Source: Candidatus Njordarchaeota archaeon
GTDB lineage: Archaea; Asgardarchaeota; Njordarchaeia; Njordarchaeales; Panguiarchaeaceae
Assembly (NCBI GenBank): GCA_029856685.1
Contig: JAHKKZ010000008.1
Coordinates: 1 to 32,863, forward strand
DNA length: 32,863 nt
Reading direction: 5' to 3'
The notes beneath the pieces are model-generated. The model searched no databases and was not told where the DNA came from. It saw only the letters and a list, made by a program, of their open reading frames with translations. The translations under genes and the position numbers were made by a program. Of the stretch, positions 1 through 8,024 are shown one piece after another. Each line of letters starts with the position of its first letter. Position 1 is the stretch's first letter.

Positions 1-9
1 TAAAGCTGC

Positions 10-849
10 ATGATTTATTGGTTGCGGTGGCACATAGAAATGCTGATTGGGTTCCTAGTGTTTCTAATAGCATTTCTAGCTGCGTTGCTAGGACCGATAT
101 TCGGCATCGGCGGGGGGACAATATTCATCCCTCTTCTCGATATCTTCAGCGAACTAGATATAAAGAGGATAATGGCTCTTAGCCCAGTATTAGGTTTGAC
201 ACTCTCTCTTAGAAGCAATGCTAGATATTTTAAGAGCGGAATAGCAAATGTAAGATTCGGTGTGCTAATGACAAGTTTTGCTATTCTAGGTGCTTTTATC
301 GGAGCATCGGTGATGATATGGGCTCCCCGAAATATTCTACGGGTAGCATTCGGAATTTTACTTCTCTACGTAGGGTTTAGGGTGTTGCGGAGAAAAGCAG
401 TGAAGTGGAAACAAACAGCTAATGGAAACTCCTCCTTTGCGGATCGTTATTATGATGAGGGTGAAGGTCAAGTATTAGAATATAATCCAAGAAATCTTGA
501 GATAGGTATTCCGTTGATGTTCTTTGGAGGCTTCGTAGCAGGCCTACTAGGGATAGGTGGGGGTGCTATTTACACGCCAGTCCTAATATTAGTGTTTATG
601 GTTCCTTCAAGAATAGCTGTTACAATGAGTATGTTTCTGATAAGTTTCAGTTCAACAATTAGCTCAATTGTATACCTATCGGAAGGTCTCATAGAGCTAG
701 ACTTAGTTGCATACGTTGTTGTTGGCTCCCTTATAGGCGCAACGATAGGATCGAGACTTGCTCTTAAGATAAAAGATGTAACTCTTAAAAAATTGATCGC
801 AGTCTATTTTCTAGTTGTGGGTGTAAGGATGATAGTGTCAGCGCTCTAA
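10..849 (+). CDS. TauE/SafE-family membrane transporter
   Basis: Polytopic membrane protein of 279 aa, the usual size of the TauE/SafE (sulfite exporter / anion permease) family. Two internally repeated halves each carry the family's glycine signature: GPIFGIGGG at residues 28-36 and GLLGIGGG near 178-185, each followed a few residues later by a proline. About eight hydrophobic segments are visible, with a charged loop around residues 125-165. An in-frame TAA at position 1 makes ATG 10 the first possible start; ATG 40 is an alternative, with a GGTGG about 10 nt ahead of it. Substrates in this family include sulfite, sulfoacetate and other organosulfur anions, and the sequence does not show which applies. 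It ends 79 bp before the GTP cyclohydrolase gene, which has its own TATA box, so the two are probably not co-transcribed. Confidence 0.85.
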   Translation: MIYWLRWHIEMLIGFLVFLIAFLAALLGPIFGIGGGTIFIPLLDIFSELDIKRIMALSPVLGLTLSLRSNARYFKSGIANVRFGVLMTSFAILGAFIGASVMIWAPRNILRVAFGILLLYVGFRVLRRKAVKWKQTANGNSSFADRYYDEGEGQVLEYNPRNLEIGIPLMFFGGFVAGLLGIGGGAIYTPVLILVFMVPSRIAVTMSMFLISFSSTISSIVYLSEGLIELDLVAYVVVGSLIGATIGSRLALKIKDVTLKKLIAVYFLVVGVRMIVSAL

Positions 850-871
850 AAAGGTGGTATTTAGACTCATT

Positions 872-879
872 TTTATATA
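872..879 (+). promoter_or_regulatory. TATA box for the GTP cyclohydrolase gene
   Basis: TTTATATA lies about 26 bp before position 901, which would give a leader of about 28 nt to the GTG at 929. The spacer 850-916 holds nothing else that I recognise. Confidence 0.5.
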
Positions 880-928
880 GCTCTCTTTTTGATTTTCTAA
901 TACTTCTTCTTTTCCCTTGGTGGTAGCG

Positions 929-1507
929 GTGATTGATAAAGAAAAGATAAAGAAGGCAGTTAGACTAATCATAGAGGCAATAGGTGAGGATCCAGAGCGC
1001 CCTGGGCTTCGTGAAACACCACAGCGAGTAGCTGATATGTATGAGGAAATATTCTCGGGATATACAAACTCAGATGAACTGGTTGGCTTCGAATATTTCT
1101 CAAACATGGTAATACTCCGAAACATAAGGTTTTATTCTATGTGCGAACACCACATATTACCTTTCTATGGCACTATTGATATTGCCTACATACCAAATGG
1201 CAAGGTCATAGGAATCTCTAAAATAGTGCGGATAGTCCAGAAGTATGCGAGGAGACTTCAAGTCCAAGAAAAGATGACTGCAGAGATAGCTGATGAGATA
1301 TATAACAGTGAGTACAGACCTAAGGGTGTTCTCGTGGTATGTAGAGCTAGGCATATGTGTATGATTATGAGAGGTGTTAAAAATCCTAGCATAATAGTAT
1401 CAGTAGTATATAGAGGCATTTTCGAAGAAGATAATACTCTTAAAAGCCAAGCTCTTCTTCTCCTAGCAAGAGGCGTAGGTTACCAAGAGGCAGATATTGT
1501 TGGCTGA
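929..1507 (+). CDS. folE: GTP cyclohydrolase I (FolE type IA)
   Basis: Converts GTP to 7,8-dihydroneopterin triphosphate, the entry step to pterins and to 7-deazaguanine (archaeosine) precursors. The family blocks are clear: GLRETPQRVADMYEE near the N-terminus, the zinc-site CEHH, the KIVRIVQKYARRLQ helix, and RHMCMIMRG with the third zinc cysteine. Spacing between the first and last zinc cysteines (about 72 residues) matches the E. coli enzyme (Cys110/Cys181). Several in-frame starts exist: TTG 917, GTG 920 and GTG 929. I chose GTG 929 because GGTGG at 919-923 sits 5 nt upstream. Many archaea use the unrelated MptA (type IB) enzyme instead, so a type IA enzyme is worth noting. The gene overlaps the following Nudix gene by 11 bp, implying translational coupling. 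Confidence 0.93.
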   Translation: MIDKEKIKKAVRLIIEAIGEDPERPGLRETPQRVADMYEEIFSGYTNSDELVGFEYFSNMVILRNIRFYSMCEHHILPFYGTIDIAYIPNGKVIGISKIVRIVQKYARRLQVQEKMTAEIADEIYNSEYRPKGVLVVCRARHMCMIMRGVKNPSIIVSVVYRGIFEEDNTLKSQALLLLARGVGYQEADIVG

Positions 1508-1988
1508 ATCCGATAGGATCTACCCAAAACGTCCAATAGTTGCTGTTGGAGCTCTGATATACGACGAATCAGAGCGAAAAATCCTTCTAATAAAACGGGC
1601 AAATCCCCCTGGCAGAGGAAAATTCAGTATTCCTGGGGGCCTGGTGGAGTTGGGAGAGAACATAATTGATGCTGTAAAAAGAGAAGTTAGAGAAGAGGTA
1701 AACATTGATTGCGAAGTAATAGGAGTTATAAGTATATCAAATCTTGTTGTGAGAGACCGCGAAGGAAATGTTAGGTGGCATTACGTCATAATAGATTTTC
1801 TGGTGAAACCAAAAAGTAAAAGTGTTAAGCCACAGAGCGATGCTTTGGAAGCCGTATGGGTTCCAATAGATGAGGCTATGAACCTCACATTAACATCGGC
1901 GACTAGGAGACTACTAGAAAAATTTAGGGCGATGTTAATCAATAAAAATATAGTTAAGGTAGATGTAGAGAATCTCATTTATAGTTAG
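1497..1988 (+). CDS. Nudix hydrolase
   Basis: MutT/Nudix-fold pyrophosphohydrolase of 163 aa. The Nudix box runs from G48 to about residue 70: G48, E54, then REVREE at 62-67 supplies the metal-binding glutamates. The usual Gly two residues after the last Glu is Asn69, a small departure from the GX5EX7REUXEEXGU consensus. An aromatic and proline-rich segment precedes the box, as in ADP-ribose or nucleoside-diphosphate-sugar hydrolases. The start overlaps the folE end; TTG 1497 and TTG 1500 are both possible and share the GAGG at 1487-1490. Coupling to GTP cyclohydrolase makes dihydroneopterin triphosphate pyrophosphohydrolase an attractive role, because Nudix enzymes do that step in some bacteria. 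That is inference from context; the generic Nudix assignment is firm. Confidence 0.88.
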   Translation: MLAESDRIYPKRPIVAVGALIYDESERKILLIKRANPPGRGKFSIPGGLVELGENIIDAVKREVREEVNIDCEVIGVISISNLVVRDREGNVRWHYVIIDFLVKPKSKSVKPQSDALEAVWVPIDEAMNLTLTSATRRLLEKFRAMLINKNIVKVDVENLIYS

Positions 1989-1991
1989 AAC

Positions 1992-3060
1992 TCAGCGTTT
2001 TTCAACATGGTATCCTATATCTTCTATCTTGCTCATTAGAATCTCTAGTGTCTCTGAGATAGGTATCTCAGCAACGATCTCAACCTTGACCTTCTGCGAC
2101 TCTACATGCGGCGAATACTTATTCTATATCAACATCAACAACGTTTATTCTCGTCTGAGCAAGGATGTCTAGTAGCCTTGATAGTGACCCAGGTATATTA
2201 GGCATAACAACGGTAAGTCTAATCAATCTCCTCTGACGAACTAGCCTCTGCTCCCTCAACAACAGTTTTAGCTCTCTCAAGTAGCATGGATATGGCATAT
2301 ACCATTTCATCATCATTTACTGTTACAATATTATTGACGAGATCTCCAATGATGATTGTTGTTAATTTCCTGGGGTTTTTTATGGAGTGCTAGTTTAGCT
2401 AGTACTCCTGGATATGCTTCCGTCTGAACACCAATTATCCTTACTCTTTCCTTAAGCTTCTTCTTAAGGGCTATCGAGATGCCAGATAAGACCCCTTCCT
2501 CCGACGGGTACTACCACAATGTCGGGCTCCTTGAGATCCTCTAAGATTTCTAATTCTATTGTACCTTGCCCTGCTATTATAAATTTATCATCGTATGGGT
2601 GGATAAAAGAATCCTTCCCTCACCCTCAATAATCTCTCTAGCTTTCTCAGCATCATCAAATGTTAATCCGTGAAGAATTACTTAAGCACCGTAGCTTCTA
2701 GTCGCTATTATCTTCGAGATTGGCGTGAATATAGGCATAACTTTTTTCGCTGAAACGTTCTGTATTGATGTTGCGTATGCTACTCCCCGAGCATGATTAC
2801 CCGAACTCACAGCGATAACTCCCCGTGATTTTTCTTCTGGTGACAAGTCATATATCTTATAATAAGCGCCACGTGGTTTAAAAGACCTGTTTTCTGCAAG
2901 TTTTTGAGTTTCAAATAAACATTCTTAGCCCCTAGAAATCTTAGTAAAAGTTTCTGAACGGTCTAAAGGTGTTTTATGGACAACATTACGTAAAACTTTT
3001 CTTGTCTTCTTATGTGTGCTCATATATCTCATCCGTAAGCGAAGGCATTCTATTCACCAT
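1992..3060 (-). pseudogene. Decayed threonine ammonia-lyase with ACT domain
   Basis: No intact frame exists, but translating the minus strand in pieces recovers the PLP-dependent threonine dehydratase family in order. The pieces are: ATG 3060 start; a PLP-lysine block near 2870-2885; VIAVSSGNHARGVAYA near 2770-2820; [25 protein letters not shown] near 2560-2605; VVVPVGG near 2500; GVQTEAYPGVLAKLALHK near 2400; then a C-terminal ACT domain ending VEKR-stop at 1992-1994. Lesions seen: in-frame stop and frameshift at 3010-3012, one-base losses near 2930 and 2880, nonsense TAA at 2682-2684, frameshifts near 2605, 2485 and in the C-run 2372-2375, an internal deletion of about 45 codons near 2250 (TVVEGA joins directly to LVRQRRLIRL), and a frameshift near 2120. 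The intact enzyme (about 400 aa) makes 2-oxobutanoate for isoleucine synthesis. The deletion argues against simple sequencing error. Confidence 0.92.
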
Positions 3061-3174
3061 AGTAGAAGAGAAAAATTGTTAAAATCTTCGTGTGTGATGA
3101 GAGAGATAGATTTTTGACCATATATTCTGTTTTTTCCTCAACTTTTATTGGTAAAATGCTCCTAGGTGATTTTC

Positions 3175-4599
3175 ATGCTGGATGAGGATGTTGCTATAAG
3201 AGCTGTTGATATGGCGCAGGAAAGAGGAGTTGACTATGCCGAAGCACGAATCCAAATAGATGAGGTAGAGGCTATCTATGTTAGAAACGGTATTGTTGAA
3301 TCATACTCAATAGCGATAAATGGAGGATTAGCTGTGAGGGTTCTTAAGAATGGAGCTTTTGGCTTTGCAGCAACGGATGATCTCTCTGTGGAATCTATTG
3401 GAAGAGTTGTTGATGCCGCTGTGAAACTAGCTGAATCTCAGAAGAAGGGTGCTAGCTCCCTGTCTGAGGAACCTAATTTCAGTGTTAGATACGAACTTAT
3501 TTCACGGAAAAATGTGTTTGAGATACCTCTTGAAGAGAAAATTGGGTTGTTGGTCGAAATAGACAAGCAGCTGCAGAATCTCCAGGACGAGGTGAAAGTA
3601 CCATTCCGTAACATAGATATCTCAGCCTATCATACATATAAGTTTTTTGTGAACTCTGAGGGGACGAGTATCAGGAGTTTTGTTCCTAGACTCTCTGTAG
3701 GGGCCTATTTTGTTCTATCATATAAAGATCGTACAATAACAAGGCATACCTCTGTTGGTGGTGCGGTGGGATGGGAAAAAATCCCTGTCTGGGATCCCAT
3801 AAAAAGGTTTGTGGATGACGCAAAAGCTCTAAAAAAAGTAATAATGGAAGCTAAGATTCTCAAAACAGATAAATATGATGTAGTTCTAGGGCCTGAGGTA
3901 AGTGGTTTAGCTACACATGAATCTTGTGGACACCCATTTGAGCTTGATAGGATAATGGGTCGTGAAGGTGCTCAGGCGGGAGAATCATACGCATCATTAG
4001 ATTTGCTGGGCAAGAGAATGGCTAAGGAGGTGGTAACGATAATTGATGATCCAACAATACCAGAATCTTATGGTTTCTATCTTTATGATGATGAGGGGGT
4101 CCGAGCAAGACCTCGATATTTAATATTCAAAGGTGTTGTGGATGAGTTTCTTATGAATCGGGAATACGCTGCTAAACTGGGCCTTCATAGTAATGCTGCT
4201 GCACGTGCTTCAAGCTACAATAGGGAGCCCATAATAAGAATGGCCAACACATATATTGCTCCTGGCGACTACACCTTCGAGGAACTGATAGGAGAGATTA
4301 AGAGAGGTATCTACATGAAAACTTTTGGCGAGTGGAACATTGATGATAGACGTTTCAATCAGAGATATATAGGCCAGGAGGCCTACCTAATAGAAAATGG
4401 TGAGATTAAAGAGCCTGTTTGGCGCCCAGTACTAGAAATAACAACACCAAGGTACTATGCTAGCATAGATGCTGTTGACAAGAACCTCAAATTCTTACCT
4501 GCCACTTGTGGGAAGGGAGACCCAGGCCAGGGAGTTCCAGTATTTGCTGGTGGGCCTAATGTTAGGCTGAGAAAAGTTAGAATAAGTTTTGGGAGGTGA
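3175..4599 (+). CDS. tldD: TldD metallopeptidase subunit
   Basis: Zinc-metalloprotease subunit of the TldD/TldE (PmbA) heterodimer, which degrades peptides inside a closed cavity in the cytosol. The catalytic HExxxH appears as HESCGH at residues 248-253 (two zinc histidines and the general-base glutamate). Other family marks are the N-terminal RNGIVES and GGLAVRVL region, the DDEGV stretch, and the C-terminal CGKGDPGQ. About 474 aa is normal. An in-frame GTG lies at 3166, but GGTGAT at 3165-3170 is an ideal Shine-Dalgarno 4 nt before ATG 3175, so I place the start there. AT-rich TATA-like sequence lies at 3118-3126 and 3143-3150. The stop overlaps the ribosome-binding site of tldE, so the pair is an operon. 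Confidence 0.93.
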   Translation: MLDEDVAIRAVDMAQERGVDYAEARIQIDEVEAIYVRNGIVESYSIAINGGLAVRVLKNGAFGFAATDDLSVESIGRVVDAAVKLAESQKKGASSLSEEPNFSVRYELISRKNVFEIPLEEKIGLLVEIDKQLQNLQDEVKVPFRNIDISAYHTYKFFVNSEGTSIRSFVPRLSVGAYFVLSYKDRTITRHTSVGGAVGWEKIPVWDPIKRFVDDAKALKKVIMEAKILKTDKYDVVLGPEVSGLATHESCGHPFELDRIMGREGAQAGESYASLDLLGKRMAKEVVTIIDDPTIPESYGFYLYDDEGVRARPRYLIFKGVVDEFLMNREYAAKLGLHSNAAARASSYNREPIIRMANTYIAPGDYTFEELIGEIKRGIYMKTFGEWNIDDRRFNQRYIGQEAYLIENGEIKEPVWRPVLEITTPRYYASIDAVDKNLKFLPATCGKGDPGQGVPVFAGGPNVRLRKVRISFGR

Positions 4600-4604
4600 T
4601 CTCA

Positions 4605-5942
4605 GTGAGTGAGATAGAAGATTTGCTAGATAAGGTATTTGGTAAAGCCAAAAAAATTGGCGATAGGGTTGCGGTTTTTGCTCAAAAGAAGGTTAGCAGA
4701 CAAGTGAGGTTCTCAGTGAACAAAATTGATGTAGCTAAGGAGTGGCATGAATATTCCATTGACGTGTTGGTAGAGAAAAACAACAAGACTCATATATTCA
4801 GCATAAGCTTTAAAGGTCTAGAGCGTCTTGACGAAGTGCTTAAGAGAATAGAAAAAGCACTCGAACTTACGCCCCCCAAGCCATACTCTGCTCCTCTACC
4901 TGAACCAGCTAAAAGCTATCCATCGATACCAGACGTCTTCGATAAGGAGATCTTAGGAGACCCAGATCACTTAATTGAAATAGCCAAAGGGGCTATTGAC
5001 TCTGCAATAAGTGAAGGTGTGAAAAAAGTTGCAGGTGCAATATATACAAATGCTTACTGGATCGGTCTTAAAACAACATCAGGTTTTGAGATGACGCACA
5101 GCTATACAAACACATATCTGGATGTAAGAGCTTTTCACGGGCCGCTAGAAACGGGTCACTCATCCATAGCCTCAAGGGCCCTTAAAAATATCGATCCCAA
5201 AAAAGTAGGGGAAACAGCCGCATACTATGCCAATTTATCTAGAAATCCCAAAACTTTGGGAGCTGGGGAATACACAGCTTTATTCACACCCGATGCTGTG
5301 GCGTCAATCTCAAATTTTGTAGGCATGATGGCGTCTGGCTTTGCCGTGATCGCGGGATATAGCTCATTCGCTCAGAAATTAGGACAAAAGATAGCGTTTG
5401 AAGAACTCAAAATAAGCGATAATCCATTGTTCACTGATAGCTATAACCCAGTAATATTCGACATGGAAGGCGTCCCAACACGGGAAAACATAATTTTGGA
5501 TGGTGGTGTTCTCAAAACATATCTACATAATAGGATAACCGCAAAGCTTCTCAACGCAGAACATACAGGAAATGCTGGTTGGATTTTCCCGACACCCTGG
5601 AACTTAGTTATCGAGCCAGGCGATATGAAGTTCGAAGAGATGATCTCCGAGATAAGCGAAGGTCTGATTATTGGCAACGTAACATACATAAGATTCCAAG
5701 ACTATGTTAAGGGGGACTTTTCTGGCGTTATCCGTGATGGCGTTATATACGTGAAGAACGGTGAACCAAAATATGGCGTGAAGGGGCTAAGACTTAGTGA
5801 TAACCTGCTTAGATGGCTACAAAATATTAAGGGTATAGGTAAAGAGCGGAGACAGATATACCATTGGTGGCTCGAAATGGGTATACCAGTAGTGTCAACA
5901 TATATATTAGTTGAAAAGGCAAGGTTTACAGAGGCTCTATAG
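4605..5942 (+). CDS. tldE: TldE/PmbA subunit
   Basis: Partner of TldD in the heterodimeric metallopeptidase. TldE has the same fold but no HExxxH, and none is seen here. It carries the family glycine and alanine blocks (GAGEYTALFTPDAVA, FDMEGVPTRENIILDGG, a C-terminal KGDFSGVIRDG). An upstream GTG at 4596 is in frame, but GGAGGTGAT at 4592-4600 is a near-perfect Shine-Dalgarno 4 nt before GTG 4605, which gives a protein of 445 aa. The ribosome-binding site lies across the tldD stop codon, so translation is tightly coupled and 1:1 stoichiometry is plausible. Confidence 0.92.
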   Translation: MSEIEDLLDKVFGKAKKIGDRVAVFAQKKVSRQVRFSVNKIDVAKEWHEYSIDVLVEKNNKTHIFSISFKGLERLDEVLKRIEKALELTPPKPYSAPLPEPAKSYPSIPDVFDKEILGDPDHLIEIAKGAIDSAISEGVKKVAGAIYTNAYWIGLKTTSGFEMTHSYTNTYLDVRAFHGPLETGHSSIASRALKNIDPKKVGETAAYYANLSRNPKTLGAGEYTALFTPDAVASISNFVGMMASGFAVIAGYSSFAQKLGQKIAFEELKISDNPLFTDSYNPVIFDMEGVPTRENIILDGGVLKTYLHNRITAKLLNAEHTGNAGWIFPTPWNLVIEPGDMKFEEMISEISEGLIIGNVTYIRFQDYVKGDFSGVIRDGVIYVKNGEPKYGVKGLRLSDNLLRWLQNIKGIGKERRQIYHWWLEMGIPVVSTYILVEKARFTEAL

Positions 5943-5943
5943 C

Positions 5944-5970
5944 CTCCCTTTTTCCTTTTTTCTTTTATTT
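5944..5970 (+). terminator. T-rich terminator after tldE
   Basis: A run of T tracts broken only by C, just after the tldE stop. Archaeal RNA polymerase terminates at oligo-T, and the convergent gene ends at 5989, so a stop for the plus transcript is expected here. No stem-loop was seen. Confidence 0.5.
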
Positions 5971-5988
5971 CTGACAATGATTTACGCC

Positions 5989-6333
5989 CTATAGAAAGAA
6001 TAATCTAAATGCGATGACGAGTATTATTGCTATTAGTCCTAGTAGAGATGCCAAAGCAGGCACTTTGTCTCCCCTATAGAGATATAGGACTGTAAGTGTA
6101 GTCAATAAGATAAGCGGTGTGACCTGCATTACGTATAGTCCATAGATTATAAATATGTCTGATGCAAGCGGAGCTCCAAAGAATTTGCTGAGAGTTTCTA
6201 GGATTAAGCCAAATATTTGGAATGCTACACCAACGGAAAGACCAGAGATATATACATAGTATGCGACTCTTTTGTCATGTTTCATATAATTCCCCAAGAC
6301 AACTAACCATGGATGGCATAGATAATTTTTCAC
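5989..6333 (-). CDS. Small membrane protein, function unknown
   Basis: A hydrophobic protein of about 114 aa with three likely membrane segments (roughly residues 24-47, 56-82 and 92-113 from the GTG start) and short polar connections such as KHDKR and YRGDK. No family is recognised. GTG 6333 opens the frame; ATG 6285 is an alternative start that loses 16 residues and begins just before the first membrane helix, with a GGGG ahead of it. The gene is convergent with tldE and divergent from the pantoate kinase gene. Composition and codon use match the neighbours, which supports a real gene, but there is no other evidence. Confidence 0.5.
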   Translation of the reverse strand: MKNYLCHPWLVVLGNYMKHDKRVAYYVYISGLSVGVAFQIFGLILETLSKFFGAPLASDIFIIYGLYVMQVTPLILLTTLTVLYLYRGDKVPALASLLGLIAIILVIAFRLFFL

Positions 6334-6365
6334 AGTTATATTGAGCCAATATGTATCTATTTTTG

Positions 6366-6425
6366 GTTTAGTGATGAAAACGCCACCGACAGACTAGATG
6401 AAGAAGCTCGGAAGTTCTGATCTCA
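6366..6425 (+). ncRNA. Candidate C/D-box sRNA
   Basis: An exact C box GTGATGA at 6371-6377 is followed by 12 nt, then CAGA at 6390-6393 (a D' box with one change from CTGA), a C'-like TAGATGA at 6395-6401, 15 nt, and an exact D box CTGA at 6417-6420. GTTT before the C box and AAAC after the D box could pair as a short terminal stem. Overall size of about 55-60 nt is typical of archaeal C/D guide RNAs, which direct 2'-O-methylation. The D' guide contains CGCCACCG, complementary to CGGTGGCG, a conserved stretch of 16S rRNA as I remember it. It lies in the spacer between divergent genes. The imperfect D' box and the short D'-C' spacing keep confidence moderate. Confidence 0.42.
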
Positions 6426-6513
6426 AACAATCTGAGAAATACTCATTTTTTTCAAATTGTTTTTTGATAGCTTACAGCCAAAAAGACTATTGGTGTTATT
6501 CTCGGTGATACCT

Positions 6514-7416
6514 ATGGCAAAGGTTATCGTGCCAGGTGGCATATCAGCGATTTTTGAGCCATGTATATATGAGAACCCTCTAATGACTGGAGCGAGAGGA
6601 GCAGGGATAGGCTTCAAAGACGCTGTTGAAATCGAACTAAAAGTTTTCTCCTCAGAGGGTCTTAGGGTAGAAAACATGATAAATGGAGAGCGAATAGTTG
6701 GGGGGGTCGGGGAAACTGCTGTTAAAACTTTCTTCGAAATTCTAGGGATAGAACCGAACTACAGTATTGAGATTAGACAGAATATACGAATTCCGATAAG
6801 CTCTGGATTTGGAACCAGTGCTGCATCAGCATTAGGTATAGTATTGGCTCTTTCAAAAGAACTTGATGTGCCTTTAACGATTATTCAGGCTGGTGATATC
6901 GCACATATAGCTGAGATCAGAGCGGGATCGGGTCTTGGTACGGTATCGGGTCTTGCTTATATAGGTGACATAGTAATAATCGCACATCCGGGAGCGCCCT
7001 CCGTATGTTTAGTAGATAGAATTCCTCTCCCTGCTTCAGATCTTAGACTAGTTGTAGCATCCAAAGGCCGTATAGAAACTGCAAAAGCGTTAGAAGATAA
7101 GGATCTTGTTGATAATGCGATGAGACTTGGAAAAGTTGCTGTTGATATGCTTATGAAGAAGCCAACTATAAATAGCTTCTTCAAACTCGCCCGATGGTTC
7201 GCAGAAAGTATTGGATTGCTCACAAAAAGCATATCTGATCTTCTTAATGAGCTAAATGAGTTTGCAATAGGAGCGGCACAAGCTATGATTGGGGACTCGA
7301 TTTTTGCTCTTGCTTTTAAGGAGGATGTCGATGAGATTACCAGGATAATAAGTGATCGATGGGGAGTAAAAGGAATTGTTGGTCATCCCGTTGTTTCTGG
7401 TATATATGAGTCATGA
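6514..7416 (+). CDS. Pantoate kinase (archaeal CoA pathway)
   Basis: GHMP-family kinase that phosphorylates pantoate to 4-phosphopantoate, the archaeal route to coenzyme A, acting before phosphopantothenate synthetase. The GHMP ATP loop is PISSGFGTSAASALG at residues 94-108. The family-specific AEIRAGSGLGTVSG and the N-terminal APGG-like VPGGISAIFEP are present. The frame is open from TTG 6457, but GGTGAT at 6504-6509, 4 nt before ATG 6514, marks the start and gives 300 aa, the usual size. The 3' end overlaps the convergent membrane protein gene by 34 bp. No phosphopantothenate synthetase gene is next to it in this window. Confidence 0.9.
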   Translation: MAKVIVPGGISAIFEPCIYENPLMTGARGAGIGFKDAVEIELKVFSSEGLRVENMINGERIVGGVGETAVKTFFEILGIEPNYSIEIRQNIRIPISSGFGTSAASALGIVLALSKELDVPLTIIQAGDIAHIAEIRAGSGLGTVSGLAYIGDIVIIAHPGAPSVCLVDRIPLPASDLRLVVASKGRIETAKALEDKDLVDNAMRLGKVAVDMLMKKPTINSFFKLARWFAESIGLLTKSISDLLNELNEFAIGAAQAMIGDSIFALAFKEDVDEITRIISDRWGVKGIVGHPVVSGIYES

Positions 7417-8024
7417 TTCGCTGCAGAACTCTCCTTTCGTATTTCAAGGATTTTTTTCCATAGACTAACAGCCGCTTCTCTTAATTCTTCCTCTCTGCAT
7501 AATCCTCCTAATCTAGCTATTATCCTATCCTTATGATCCATTATTAGAATTTCCAGAATCTCTAGTTCTAACTTCTTAAACCATGGAAATAAAGGCCTTT
7601 TAATTATACCTATGCGTCCTATAGTTTCTAGGGGTACCGCGAGAAAGCTTCGGCCCCTAGGAAAATAGTCTGTAAAGATCACCAAACTTGGAAAACCTTT
7701 TGGGGGGCTATGTATAAGTATCTTGTGTCTTATCGGGAAGGCCCGTGGTCTTCTGAAGAGAAAGAGACTTATAATCATTAGAAATATATATGATGCTGTA
7801 ATCATCGCTAAGAAGCCAAGCAGTGGCGATTCAAGTTGTCCAATTATATAAGACGTCACAAGTACTAATGCAACAACGGAAGCCAATATGAGCATATGAA
7901 AAAGATATGTTTTTCGCCGTGCCCCTCTAATAAAGCTTCTGATAAGCTCTATTTTTTCACTATCGGGACCCACTGTGAAACTGAAGATAATATTAGATGT
8001 TGGAAAACTAATATTTTTTCCCGA
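7383..8024 (-). CDS. Two-TM membrane protein, function unknown
   Basis: About 213 aa. After a soluble N-terminus of about 40 residues come two membrane helices (roughly residues 41-62 and 68-88) joined by a short loop, then FRRP and a soluble, beta-rich C-terminal domain ending in a charged helix. The arrangement resembles membrane-anchored PH-like proteins, but no diagnostic motif was seen. ATG 8024 lies inside the last codons of proS (17-bp overlap), so it is probably translated from the proS transcript. The frame extends upstream into proS to 8063, but nothing supports the longer start. The 3' end overlaps pantoate kinase on the other strand. Function unknown. Confidence 0.6.
   Translation of the reverse strand, partial: SGKNISFPTSNIIFSFTVGPDSEKIELIRSFIRGARRKTYLFHMLILASVVALVLVTSYIIGQLESPLLGFLAMITASYIFLMIISLFLFRRPRAFPIRHKILIHSPPKGFPSLVIFTDYFPRGRSFLAVPLETIGRIGIIKRPLFPWFKKLELEILEILIMDHKDRIIARLGGLCREEELREAAVSLWKKILEIRKESSAANHDSYIPETTG

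Noticed and set aside
2119-2316. Minus-strand 65-codon frame taken as a gene
   Set aside because: It is only the ACT-domain fragment of the threonine ammonia-lyase pseudogene and begins inside the deletion junction.
3090-3135. C box GTGATGA at 3094-3100 as part of a guide RNA
   Set aside because: No D box CTGA follows within a suitable distance.
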